This document shows, piece by piece, positions 15,202 to 23,232 of a DNA stretch of 32,702 nt (position 1 is the first letter of the stretch; each line of letters begins with the position of its first letter). The translations under genes were made by a program, and so were the position numbers. This stretch comes from Gemmatimonadota bacterium. Lineage in GTDB: Bacteria > Gemmatimonadota > Gemmatimonadetes > Longimicrobiales > Gaopeijiaceae. A model generated the notes under the pieces. The model did not search any database and was not told the DNA's origin. It was given only the letters and a program-made list of their open reading frames with translations. The stretch spans positions 1 to 32,702 of the forward strand of contig JADFMD010000019.1 of NCBI GenBank assembly GCA_022564055.1. Direction: 5' to 3'.

Positions 15202-16602
15202 CTACCGTCTTGGACTTCGGCTCCGAGCTGGCCCGGTCGCCCTTGTCCTCGCGGCTCCTCGGGCGCCTCCCCCGGAGGAGGCCCGCGGGCGCGAATTCGT
15301 CGCTCGCTGGGGGGTCGCTCGTGGGGCGGCCGACCGGGATGGACGAGCCTTTGGCTGGGTACGAGCGGGCGCCGACCGTGCCGATGGCTGGGTCGCCCGA
15401 CTGCGGCTGGGAGAGATCGTCTTCCCTCGTAGGGGCCCGGTCCTCTGGGCCCGTGCGCTGGGGGCGGGCCGAGTCGCCGGCGCTCTCTCTCTCAGAGACA
15501 TTGAACGGGTCACCCCCCTTGAGCGGGATCGGGCTGACGGACGAGGCGCTCCTGAGCGCGATTGAGCGGTCGCACGAGGCCTTTCCGTTGAGGGAACCGA
15601 GATACGCGCGCGGCCTTGCGCCGCCGCTTGGGGCGACCGCTCGGACCCCACGGATGGTATCGGGTCGCTGCGTGGCGTCGTGTTCGCGGATGCACCCCTC
15701 GACGGCGACGAGGGCCGTCGGGAGGTTGTGGCCCGAGTGGGAGGGTAGAGGCGCGTCGGACTGCCCCTACGGGCACGCAAACCGTCCGTCCGGTCGGCAC
15801 CGCCTCGCGAAACCGCATCCGAAGGCCGCACCCGCGTAGAGCGGCGAGTGGTAGTGAACGCCCGAGCCCGCTCGGGTTGCTCCCTCACGATCCTCTGCCG
15901 CCCGGATGACGTGGCCCTTCTCTCGGACGCGGTTGGCATAGCTGCCGCCTTACTGGCCGTGATCGAGCGGGGGACTGCAGTGCGTTCCACGCCGCGCCGC
16001 GGCGACTCCTTGTACAGCGGGGAGGAGCGCATCAGGGGCGGTCCGCGATAGGCAAGCGCGGGTCGGATCGCCGCAGATGCGTATCGGTTCCCCCCATAGC
16101 GAACAACACCGTAGGCCGGATAAGCGTAACCATATCCATACCCATAGCCGTAAGTTGGGTAACCGTAAGCATACGTCGGGTATCCGTAGGCGTACATCGG
16201 AGATCCGTATCCGAAATTGAACCCGAAACTCAACGAGAAATGGGGGTGGTTCGGGTAGCCGTAGTAGCCGTACGGAAAGTAGTACGAGGGCCACCGGGAG
16301 CGACGGTTGTGGTTGAAGGAAACCACGGAGTAGTTCTGGCGAATGTGGATGTGGTCGTACCGCCGGCCACACGTGTACGGGTACCACTCATAGAAGGCAT
16401 AGTCCCAGCAGGGATCCGCGTCGTAGGCATCGTAAAAGGGATCCAGAGCCGCGTAGGATGCGCCGATTCCGAATCCGGAACCGCCGGTTCCAAAGCCCAG
16501 GGACACTGAGAAGTTGCTCCAGGAATACTGGCCGGACGCGGCGTCCGGACGCCATATGACCGCGAGTCCGATGAGAAAAGCCGTCCGCATCAGTTTGGCC
16601 AC
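15202..16602 (-). CDS. Exported Tyr/Gly-rich then Arg/Ser/Pro-rich protein
   Basis: A 466-residue secreted or surface protein of unknown function. The start at the GTG at 16602 is set by AAGGAGG five bases upstream. The N-terminus LMRTAFLIGLAVIW followed by DAASGQ is a signal peptide. Residues about 25-115 form a conserved-looking region with Cys pairs and many aromatic residues. A Tyr/Gly/Pro repeat follows (about 115-180, units such as YAYGYPT). The remaining 280 residues are disordered and highly basic, built from Arg, Ser, Pro, Ala and Thr, ending RSRSPRR. Such a tail could bind polyanions such as nucleic acid, polysaccharide or lipopolysaccharide; no enzyme motif is seen. The basic tail continues in one frame with no stop, but a frameshift artefact cannot be excluded. 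A candidate promoter lies at 16674-16701. Confidence 0.7.
   Translation of the reverse strand: MAKLMRTAFLIGLAVIWRPDAASGQYSWSNFSVSLGFGTGGSGFGIGASYAALDPFYDAYDADPCWDYAFYEWYPYTCGRRYDHIHIRQNYSVVSFNHNRRSRWPSYYFPYGYYGYPNHPHFSLSFGFNFGYGSPMYAYGYPTYAYGYPTYGYGYGYGYAYPAYGVVRYGGNRYASAAIRPALAYRGPPLMRSSPLYKESPRRGVERTAVPRSITASKAAAMPTASERRATSSGRQRIVREQPERARAFTTTRRSTRVRPSDAVSRGGADRTDGLRARRGSPTRLYPPTRATTSRRPSSPSRGASANTTPRSDPIPSVGSERSPQAAAQGRARISVPSTERPRATAQSRSGAPRPSARSRSRGVTRSMSLRERAPATRPAPSARAQRTGPLRGKTISPSRSRATQPSARSAPARTQPKARPSRSAAPRATPQRATNSRPRASSGGGARGAARTRATGPARSRSPRR
16111..16210. repeat. Degenerate Tyr-Gly-Pro coding repeat
   Basis: The minus strand encodes successive YAYGYPT/YGYGYGY units. At the DNA level this appears as repeated CGTA, CATA and GGGTA steps on the plus strand. 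The copies are imperfect, so it is an old or codon-varied repeat with no sign of a recent slippage tract. Confidence 0.6.
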
Positions 16603-16607
16603 GATAT

Positions 16608-16614
16608 CCTCCTT
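16608..16614 (-). promoter_or_regulatory. Strong ribosome binding site fixing a GTG start
   Basis: The minus strand reads AAGGAGG, then five bases, then GTG at 16602. This is one of the best Shine-Dalgarno matches in the window, and it overrides the longer open frame that begins at 16653. Confidence 0.7.
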
Positions 16615-16673
16615 GGGAGATCCTGTTCCTACCAGTTGCATAGGCCGTGCCATCGGATCTCCAACGCCGGAAA

Positions 16674-16701
16674 CCTATATTCCTTGTGGGAAAATGGCCA
16701 A
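16674..16701 (-). promoter_or_regulatory. Candidate promoter of the exported Arg-rich protein gene
   Basis: On the minus strand TTGGCC (16701-16696) and TATAGG (16679-16674) are spaced by 16 bases, a reasonable -35/-10 pair. It lies about 70 bases upstream of the GTG at 16602. Confidence 0.35.
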
Positions 16702-17069
16702 CCCGGCCGTGGTAGACACCGGCGGTCTGTCCTCGCATGAGGACGGCGTTGAGTCGCTTTCGTGACACGGCTACGGGGACTCGAGAGGGGCGTGAATTTC
16801 GATACCGCCGGCGTGTCCGCGCCCAAGACCCTTGCCCCCAAGAGAAAAAGAGCAGAAATTAGGCTCCACCCATTCGGGTGCCCGGAACGAAGGTCTTCGA
16901 TTCAACAGGCCGAACTCGAGTCGTTCCAACGTCGGACACCGTTCTCCCAGGGCTTCGGCCGTGGGGATTGCCCGAGCCGCGAGAACTGAGCTCGGGCTCA
17001 GACGACGAACGAGATGCCCCAGGACTGCCGGGGCAGGTTCCTTTTCGGCCTGAAATGTCGGTGGCGTAT

Positions 17070-17103
17070 CCCACCGTTTCGACGGTGTTTTCGTCGGGGT
17101 GGG
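17070..17103 (+). promoter_or_regulatory. Terminator-like hairpin with competing stem in the rho leader
   Basis: CACCGT (17072-17077), loop TTCG and ACGGTG (17082-17087) form a perfect six-base-pair stem with a stable UUCG loop, followed at once by TTTT (17088-17091), like a short intrinsic terminator. The left arm can instead pair outside this hairpin: CCCACC at 17070-17075 is complementary to GGTGGG at 17098-17103. The two folds exclude each other. It lies about 50 bases before the rho start. Confidence 0.4.
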
Positions 17104-17151
17104 AAGAGAAGCCGACTTCTCTCGTTCCATTCGTAGGCAGCAGATTCAGGC

Positions 17152-18654
17152 TTGCCAAGCACGCGGGCCCAGATAAGGACATCGAAAACCGTGGACGGTA
17201 ATACACCTAACGATGGGCGCGACCAGGACGCCCCACGCGATCAAGAGCAGGACGCTCCGCCCGATCTCCAAAGCCCGGGTGCACCTCAGGTTTCCACCGG
17301 CTCCGACGAATCGAGGGGTTCGGGCCGCCGGGGACGTGGTAGGGGTCGGGGGGGGCAGGGCCGCAACAACCGGCAAGGAAGGGGCGGCCAAAGGAACCGA
17401 GGAGGGCGCGGGCGAGGGCGCCAACGTGGCCAGAATGGCGGGGCCGATCGCCAGGACGGCAACCGCCAAGATGATGGCCAACACGTCGAGGTCGAATTGG
17501 CGAGTCCGGACGAGGCCTCGGTCGAGCTGCTCGGTATCCTGGATGTTCTGGGCAGCGGCTCCGGCTTCATTCGCCGGCGTGAGGCGGGATATACGCCCAG
17601 CAACGAAGACATTTATGTGGGGGCGAAGGTCATTCAGAAATTCGGGCTTCGAACGGGTGATGAGCTCACCGGTACCATGGGCCGAAAGCCCAAGAGCGGA
17701 AAGAGTCCGCCGCTCACCCATCTCGCGCTCGTCAACGCGAAATCACCGGACGAAGCGAAAACGCGGCCCGACTTCAACCGGCTCAGTGCGGTGCATCCGA
17801 GCGAGCAGCTCATGCTGGCCTGTGATCGCGAGGTCGCTGGGCAGCCGGACTACACCAACCGCGTGATCGACCTGTTCTGTCCCTTCGGCAAGGGCCAGAG
17901 AGCGATGATCGTTTCGCCGTCAAAGGCCGGAAAAACCACCGTGCTTCAGTCGGTGGCCGAAGGGATCGTCACGAACAACCCGGAATGCCGTCTCATTCTT
18001 CTCCTCGTCGATGAGCGGCCGGAGGAAATCACGGATATGGAGATGTGCGGGTTCGGAGAGGTGATAGCCTCCAGCTTCGACCGGCCTGCGGAGCGGCACT
18101 GCCAGGTCGCTGAGATAACCCTCGAGCGGGCCCGGCGTTACGTGGAAGGCGGGGACGACGTGGTCATCATCCTCGACTCCATCACCCGGTTGGCCCGCGC
18201 GTACAATACCGTGGAGGAAGGCAGTGGGCGTACGCTGTCCGGCGGTTTGGACGCGAACTCGCTCGAGAAGCCCAAGCGATTCATAGGGAGCGCGAGGAAG
18301 ATCGATCCCAAGCAGGGTGGGGGATCCCTAACCATCATTGCTACCGCGTTGGTGGATACCGGGTCGCGTATGGACCAGGTCATTTTCGAGGAGTTCAAAG
18401 GCACCGGAAACAGCGAATTGGTGCTGAGCCGGGAGTTGGCGGACAAGAGAATTTTCCCGGCCATCGACCTCAACGCATCGGCCACGCGGAAGGAGGAGCT
18501 CCTCCTCGACGCCGACTCGCTCCAGGTGTCACGCGCCATGCGGAGGCAGTTGGCCGATGTTTCGGCAGCGGACGCGATGAGCGAGTTGCTGGGGGTGATG
18601 CAGAGAACCCGCACGAATGAAGGTCTTGTGGCGATCGCCAGTCAGAAAATATAG
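17152..18654 (+). CDS. rho: Transcription termination factor Rho with Arg/Gly-rich N-terminus
   Basis: The hexameric RNA helicase that ends transcription. Of 500 residues, about 1-110 are disordered and acidic then Arg/Gly-rich (GRRGRGRGRGGQGR, about 58-93). The cold-shock-like RNA-binding domain follows (about 120-200: GFIRRREAGY and EDIYVGAKVIQKFGLRTGD). The ATPase domain has Walker A SPSKAGKTT (255-263), VDERPEEITDM and VIILDSITRLARAYN, and the R-loop region ending GGGSLTIIATALVDTGS. The usual N-terminal helical bundle is not recognisable, and the disordered region takes its place. The segment before GGGSL is two residues longer than in E. coli. The start may be TTG 17152 or GTG 17191. The 3' end overlaps the convergent SRPBCC gene by 13 bases. 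Confidence 0.97.
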   Translation: MPSTRAQIRTSKTVDGNTPNDGRDQDAPRDQEQDAPPDLQSPGAPQVSTGSDESRGSGRRGRGRGRGGQGRNNRQGRGGQRNRGGRGRGRQRGQNGGADRQDGNRQDDGQHVEVELASPDEASVELLGILDVLGSGSGFIRRREAGYTPSNEDIYVGAKVIQKFGLRTGDELTGTMGRKPKSGKSPPLTHLALVNAKSPDEAKTRPDFNRLSAVHPSEQLMLACDREVAGQPDYTNRVIDLFCPFGKGQRAMIVSPSKAGKTTVLQSVAEGIVTNNPECRLILLLVDERPEEITDMEMCGFGEVIASSFDRPAERHCQVAEITLERARRYVEGGDDVVIILDSITRLARAYNTVEEGSGRTLSGGLDANSLEKPKRFIGSARKIDPKQGGGSLTIIATALVDTGSRMDQVIFEEFKGTGNSELVLSRELADKRIFPAIDLNASATRKEELLLDADSLQVSRAMRRQLADVSAADAMSELLGVMQRTRTNEGLVAIASQKI

Positions 18655-19151
18655 CCCAGCTTTTCCAAACCCTCCGCAAGCTGCGCTCCCTGTGACTTGG
18701 CCATGCCGCGGGCCACATATCCCATGAGGGGATTTCGCCCGAAGTCGCCCTCTTCCCGCCAGGTCACCAGGCTCGCTTCCCCAAGAGCCTCGATCCTGAT
18801 TTCGCCGATGACGGAAGCACCGCTTTCGACCTCCACCTGGTAGCGCACGAACGTCGGCGATCCGCTGTCGGTGATGGTCACCGAGCCGGACCCAAAATTA
18901 GGATCATCCCAGGCTCGGGATGCGCCGACCCCGCGGGACGGGTCACTCAACTCCGAGTCGATCTCGCCCCAGTTGGTCCACCTATCCCATCGGCTCAGAT
19001 CGTTCAGGTACGGGAAAACCTCCGCCGGCGAAGCATCGATTTGGAGCGACGCCTCGGCGGACCACGTGCCGGGAAGCACCAGACCGATCACCATGAAGGT
19101 GACCAGGACGGCGCCGATAGCACCGAACACCTTTGCGAGGGGAGCCATCAT
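18642..19151 (-). CDS. SRPBCC (START-like) family protein with N-terminal anchor
   Basis: A 169-residue protein. Residues about 8-30 are a hydrophobic helix (signal anchor), then WSAEASLQIDASPAEVFPYLNDLSRWDRWTNW, the characteristic opening of the polyketide-cyclase/START-like fold, and a closing amphipathic helix (GMAKSQGAQLAEGLEKLGY). These domains bind hydrophobic ligands in a deep cavity; the ligand here is unknown. Its ATG overlaps the stop of the upstream esterase gene (ATGA), so the two are co-translated. That pairing suggests a lipid-related envelope role, which is an inference. The 3' end overlaps rho by 13 bases. Confidence 0.85.
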   Translation of the reverse strand: MMAPLAKVFGAIGAVLVTFMVIGLVLPGTWSAEASLQIDASPAEVFPYLNDLSRWDRWTNWGEIDSELSDPSRGVGASRAWDDPNFGSGSVTITDSGSPTFVRYQVEVESGASVIGEIRIEALGEASLVTWREEGDFGRNPLMGYVARGMAKSQGAQLAEGLEKLGYIF

Positions 19152-19945
19152 AGCCCGGTCACCTGCTCCGTGTTGAGGTCATCCAGAATGGGACGAAGGT
19201 GCTTCCAGACGGTCCGGGCGATCATGCGATGGCCCTCCGGTGTGGGATGCAGGCCATCGGCCTGATTGAGTTCAGGAACGCCGGCTATGCCCTCGAGCAG
19301 GAACGGGATCAGGGTGCCCCCATTCACGCGGGCTAGCTCGGAAAAAACCGACGAAAACGCCGAGGCATACGCCTGACCCAAATTGGGAGGGGCCTGCATT
19401 CCCGAGAGTAACAGTCGGGCTTCGGGGTAATGTGCACGGGTGCTGTCGATGACCGCCTGGAGGTTGGCCTTCATCGAGTCGGGCGAGAGACCACGAAGGC
19501 CGTCATTCGCGCCGAGCTCGAGCACCAACACCCGAACAGGAGCTCGGAGCAGCCAGGTGATCCTCCGGAGCCCCCCGGCGCTGGTGTCTCCGCTGACCCC
19601 GGCGTTTACCATCCGAAAGGGGAGCCCTGCGGAATCCGCCAACGCCTGGATCTGATCCGTAAAGCGGCTCGCCGGATCGGTCAGGCCCAAACCGGCTGTC
19701 AGGCTCGTGCCGAGGAAAACCACGCGGCCCCCGAGGGCTCCCCGCTGAGTGGGATCCAGCTCGGTCGAGACGGCGTTGTCCCCGGCGCGCGTCGATACCG
19801 GTTCGCGCGCGCTTGAACTTTCCTGGCCTGCGGGGCGTACCACGTCCGAGTCGTCACCCGTGCCGCACGCGCCCTGGGTGAACCCCAACATCAAAACCCC
19901 GATAACAGCCATGATTCGCGCCGAGGGTCTGTCAAAGGTGTACAT
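19148..19945 (-). CDS. TesA-like SGNH esterase/thioesterase, probably exported
   Basis: A GDSL/SGNH hydrolase of about 265 residues. Block I is FLGTSLTAG with Ser81, block II is VNAGVSGDT, block III is ELGANDGL with Asn147, and block V is DGLHPTPEGH with D230 and H233, so the full catalytic set is present. Block I reads GTSL instead of GDSL, which is common in the arylesterase/TesA group. An N-terminal hydrophobic stretch ending QGACG could be a signal peptide or a non-standard lipobox around Cys27. The likely substrates are lysophospholipids, acyl esters or thioesters in the periplasm. The gene is divergent from, and overlaps, the ABC ATPase gene. A second ATG at 19912 is an alternative start; it sits in the same CATG as the ATPase start. 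Confidence 0.9.
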   Translation of the reverse strand: MYTFDRPSARIMAVIGVLMLGFTQGACGTGDDSDVVRPAGQESSSAREPVSTRAGDNAVSTELDPTQRGALGGRVVFLGTSLTAGLGLTDPASRFTDQIQALADSAGLPFRMVNAGVSGDTSAGGLRRITWLLRAPVRVLVLELGANDGLRGLSPDSMKANLQAVIDSTRAHYPEARLLLSGMQAPPNLGQAYASAFSSVFSELARVNGGTLIPFLLEGIAGVPELNQADGLHPTPEGHRMIARTVWKHLRPILDDLNTEQVTGL

Positions 19946-20630
19946 GAGTGGGGGTCAGCCCCTTCGTGTGTTGGACCGGGTCGATCTCCACGTGGAAGCG
20001 GAGAGCTTCGTGGCGGTCGTCGGCCCGTCGGGTAGCGGCAAGACCACACTCCTGGGTCTCCTCGCCGGACTCGACGAGCCCACCGAAGGCACGGTAACCG
20101 TAGCCGGTGAAAATCTCCAGACTCTCACCGAAGACGGTCGGGCGAGGTTTCGCGCTGAGAACGTAGGTTTCGTATTCCAGACCTTCCATCTCCTTCCTAC
20201 GCTCACCGCACTCGAGAACGTGATGGTGCCCATGGAGCTCCGCGACAGGGCTTCCCAAGAGAATGGACGCACCATTCGCGAGAAGGCGAGGGCACTGCTG
20301 GAACGGGTAGGATTGGAGGACCGCGCGGCCCACTATCCGGCTCAGCTCTCGGGGGGCGAGCAGCAGAGGGTGGCCCTCGCGCGGGCCTTTGCCAACGAGC
20401 CCCGGATTCTGTTCGCGGATGAACCGACCGGCAACCTGGACCGGAAGACGGGGCACCGTGTGGTGGAGCTGATGGAGGAACTCAACCAGGAACTCAAGAC
20501 GACGTTGGTGTTGGTCACACACGACCTCGATCTTGCCGCGCACGCACATCGAACGATCTCTCTGGAGGACGGACGGATCGTTTCCGATGAGACAAACAGG
20601 GGCGGCTCAGAGCGCGAGGCCGCGAAATGA
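19911..20630 (+). CDS. YbbA/LolD-type ABC transporter ATPase
   Basis: A 239-residue nucleotide-binding subunit of a MacB/LolD-type (FtsX-permease) exporter. Walker A is GPSGSGKTT (38-46), the Q-loop is FVFQTFHLLP (Q90), the signature is LSGGEQQRV (146-154), and Walker B is ILFADEPTGNLD (166-177) followed by an H-loop VTHD. The ATG at 19911 (MIRAEGLSKVYMSGG) fits the family; the open frame extends upstream without support. The stop overlaps the permease start as ATGA, so the two subunits are made together. The divergent TesA-like gene and downstream YbbP-like permease reproduce the tesA/ybbA-ybbP order known from E. coli. The cargo is not established. Confidence 0.95.
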   Translation: MIRAEGLSKVYMSGGQPLRVLDRVDLHVEAESFVAVVGPSGSGKTTLLGLLAGLDEPTEGTVTVAGENLQTLTEDGRARFRAENVGFVFQTFHLLPTLTALENVMVPMELRDRASQENGRTIREKARALLERVGLEDRAAHYPAQLSGGEQQRVALARAFANEPRILFADEPTGNLDRKTGHRVVELMEELNQELKTTLVLVTHDLDLAAHAHRTISLEDGRIVSDETNRGGSEREAAK

Positions 20631-23197
20631 TCCGAGGATTCGCGGCTCGCCTCGCATGGCGTGAGGGCCGGGCAGCGTACCGCCGCCTCTCGGTTTTCGT
20701 GAGTTCAATCGCGCTGGGGGTCGGGTCTCTAGTGGCCATCCACTCCTTTCGGGCGGACGTGCAGCGTTCGCTCGGAGATCAAGCGCGCGCGCTACTCGGG
20801 GCAGACGTGCGGGTCTCGTCCAACCGGGCGTTCCCCGAAGCGTTCGACGCCGTACTCGACTCCATGGCGGCGCAGGAGCGGGACGTCGCTCGCACGACCA
20901 CGCTTGCGTCGATGGTGCTCGATACCAGGAGCCAGGGCGTGCGGCTCTTCCAGATTCAAGGTGTGGATGCCGGGTACCCATATTACGGAGAGGTCACCTC
21001 CACACCGACCGGCGCATGGACGGTGATCCACGACGGGCCCTCGGCGGTTGCCGACCCCGCCGTCTTCATTCAACTCGACGCTGCCGTGGGTGACACGCTG
21101 TTGATTGGGGAGGTCCGGTTCGTTCTCAGGGGTGAAGTCATCGGGTTGCCCACGGAGCTCGGGTTCCAGTCCGCCATCGGTCCGCGCCTCTATATCTCCC
21201 GCGCCCAGCTGCCCGCGACCGGTTTGCTGACCTTCGGATCCATCGCTCGCTATCACGCCAACTTCAGAATGCCTGAGCGGCAAGACCGAGACGAATTTTG
21301 GGATCGAAACCACGAACTCCTGGAAGCCAACCAACTCCGGTTCACCACGGCTGGGGTTCGAGCTCAAGAAATGAGTGCGGCCGTGGAGGACGTGTCGCGT
21401 TACCTGGGTCTGATGGGTCTCGCGGCGCTCTTCCTCGGAGGAATCGGGGTGGCCAGCGCCATCCACGTGTACATTCGCGAAAAAGTGATCACCGTGGCCG
21501 TCCTGCGTTGTTTGGGCGCGCTCCAGCGGACCCTCTTCACGGCCTACCTCCTTCAGGCGGCTGGGCTGGCGCTGATAGGTTCGGTGCTCGGCGTCGGTTT
21601 GGGGATGTTGGTCCAGCGTGGGCTACCCTTCGTGCTTTCCGGCCTGTTGCCGGCGGGGGTCACGACGCAGGTGTCCTGGGTCGCCCTTGGCGCGGGCATC
21701 CTCCTCGGGGTCTGGGTGGCGGTCATGTTCGCGTTGGGCCCCCTGCTCGAGGTTCGGGGAGTTTCGCCGCTCATCGCACTCAGGCACGACTTCGAGCCCC
21801 CAAAACGGATCGATGCGCTCCGGATTGGGGCCTTCATCCTCCTCGCCCTCACGTTGGTGGGCCTCACGGTCCTCGAAGCGCCCTCCGCGACCCAGGGGAT
21901 CGGCTTCGCGATCGTGCTCGCGGGTGTGGCGCTCTCGTTATGGGCTACGGCGCGGTTGCTGATCCTGGCCACGAAGCGGTTCTTCCCGCACCGGATGTCC
22001 TACCCGGTCCGCCAGGGGGTGAGCAACCTCTTCCGTCCGCGGAATCAGACCGTTTCGGTGACGCTGGCCCTGGGCTTCGGTGCCTTCGTCATTGGAACGG
22101 TAGGGCTCGTCGAGGCGAGCCTCACCCAGGCCTTTACGCTCGAGGCGGGTGCCGGTAGGTGGAACCTCCTGCTCTTCGACGTCCAGCCGGACCAGCGTGC
22201 GACCGTGGAAGACTTCGTGGGCTCCCGTGCGTCGGGGCCGCTCGCGGTGACCCCGCTGGTGCCCTCCCGGCTGTCGGCGATCAACGGGACTCCGGTGGAA
22301 ACTCTGCTGGAGCTGCCCCAGGGGGAACGACCTTCGTCCTGGGCGATGCGCAGGGAATACCGCCACACCTACCGGGCTGAGATTTCGGGTTCCGAGGTGA
22401 TGGTCGCGGGTGTTTGGTGGGACGGTTCGACGGGAGAGGGCAGCGACGAGGGGTTCGGCGACCCGGTGGCCGGTGTGGCGAGGATCTCGATGGAGACCGA
22501 TCTGGCCGAGAGTCTTCGTGTCGGTCTCGGCGACCACGTGACTTGGGACTTCGCGGGGGTGCCGGTCGAGTCGCGGATCACGAGTCTGCGCACCGTGGAT
22601 TGGGCCCGTTTCGAGACAAATTTCTATGTGATTTTCGAACCCGGCACGCTGGAGGAAGCTCCCCAGACGGCGGTCATCCTGGCCCGGGTCGAGGGAGAGC
22701 GGGAGCGGGCCGAATTGCAGCGTGATCTGGTCGTTCGCTTCGCCAACGTCTCGGTGTTGGACCTCTCCCTACTTCAGCAGACCATCGATGAGATTCTCCA
22801 GCGGGCCAATCAGGGGATCCGTTTTCTGGGTGTGTTCAGCACGGTTGCCGGCGTCCTGGTGCTGATCGGGGCTCTCTCCACGTCGCGTTATCAAAGGATG
22901 CGCGAGAGCGCTCTGCTCAAGACGCTGGGGGCCAGACGTCGGGTGGTGCTCGAGATTCTCACGGTGGAGTATGCGTTGCTGGGCTCGCTCGCGACCGCGG
23001 CGGGACTCGTCCTGGCCATTTTCGCTGGGTGGATGATGACATCGATGGTGTTCGAGGTTCCGTTCCGCCTGGATCTTGCCCGACTTGGAACCGTGTGGCT
23101 GTGGGTCACCGCGGTGACCGTCGTCGTGGGCCTGATCGGGAGCTGGGGCGTGATTTCTCGCCCGCCACTGGCGGTGCTGCGGGATGTCGGGGGGTAG
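20627..23197 (+). CDS. YbbP-like ABC transporter permease (FtsX family)
   Basis: An 856-residue inner-membrane protein. It has an N-terminal membrane helix (about 20-40), a large periplasmic domain (about 45-250), and FtsX-type membrane blocks at about 255-360, 400-450 and 720-850. The typical segments are LGGIGVASAIHVYIREKVITVAVLRCLGA and YQRMRESALLKTLGARRRVVLEIL. The two FtsX repeats in one chain and the length match the YbbP/MacB-like group that works on lipids or envelope components together with the upstream ATPase. The start overlaps the ATPase stop by four bases. The operon ends here; the next gene is convergent. Confidence 0.95.
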   Translation: MIRGFAARLAWREGRAAYRRLSVFVSSIALGVGSLVAIHSFRADVQRSLGDQARALLGADVRVSSNRAFPEAFDAVLDSMAAQERDVARTTTLASMVLDTRSQGVRLFQIQGVDAGYPYYGEVTSTPTGAWTVIHDGPSAVADPAVFIQLDAAVGDTLLIGEVRFVLRGEVIGLPTELGFQSAIGPRLYISRAQLPATGLLTFGSIARYHANFRMPERQDRDEFWDRNHELLEANQLRFTTAGVRAQEMSAAVEDVSRYLGLMGLAALFLGGIGVASAIHVYIREKVITVAVLRCLGALQRTLFTAYLLQAAGLALIGSVLGVGLGMLVQRGLPFVLSGLLPAGVTTQVSWVALGAGILLGVWVAVMFALGPLLEVRGVSPLIALRHDFEPPKRIDALRIGAFILLALTLVGLTVLEAPSATQGIGFAIVLAGVALSLWATARLLILATKRFFPHRMSYPVRQGVSNLFRPRNQTVSVTLALGFGAFVIGTVGLVEASLTQAFTLEAGAGRWNLLLFDVQPDQRATVEDFVGSRASGPLAVTPLVPSRLSAINGTPVETLLELPQGERPSSWAMRREYRHTYRAEISGSEVMVAGVWWDGSTGEGSDEGFGDPVAGVARISMETDLAESLRVGLGDHVTWDFAGVPVESRITSLRTVDWARFETNFYVIFEPGTLEEAPQTAVILARVEGERERAELQRDLVVRFANVSVLDLSLLQQTIDEILQRANQGIRFLGVFSTVAGVLVLIGALSTSRYQRMRESALLKTLGARRRVVLEILTVEYALLGSLATAAGLVLAIFAGWMMTSMVFEVPFRLDLARLGTVWLWVTAVTVVVGLIGSWGVISRPPLAVLRDVGG

Positions 23198-23232
23198 CTG
23201 CTAGGATTTTTTCGGGGGCTTCCAAGGTTGAT

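Larger units (their letters stand above)
16654..17151. other. Intergenic region between the exported protein gene and rho
   Basis: About 500 bases without a convincing gene. Several overlapping open frames exist on both strands (for example 16859-17206 minus and 16832-17053 plus), but they lack ribosome sites and have Ser/Gly/Pro-rich, non-family compositions. The region carries a candidate minus-strand promoter near 16690 and, next to rho, hairpins at 17070-17103. The long leader would fit regulation of rho expression. Confidence 0.45.

Noticed and set aside
15210-15839. Plus-strand open frames opposite the Arg-rich tail
   Set aside because: The minus frame is continuous with a signal-peptide protein and a strong ribosome site; the plus frames have no family features.
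16771-17206. Several small open frames upstream of rho on both strands
   Set aside because: No ribosome sites, mutually overlapping, Ser/Gly/Pro-rich; treated as leader or non-coding sequence.
21298-22158. Second plus-strand frame of 286 codons inside the permease gene
   Set aside because: The Gly/Arg/Pro-rich shadow composition and the clear FtsX permease in the main frame rule it out.
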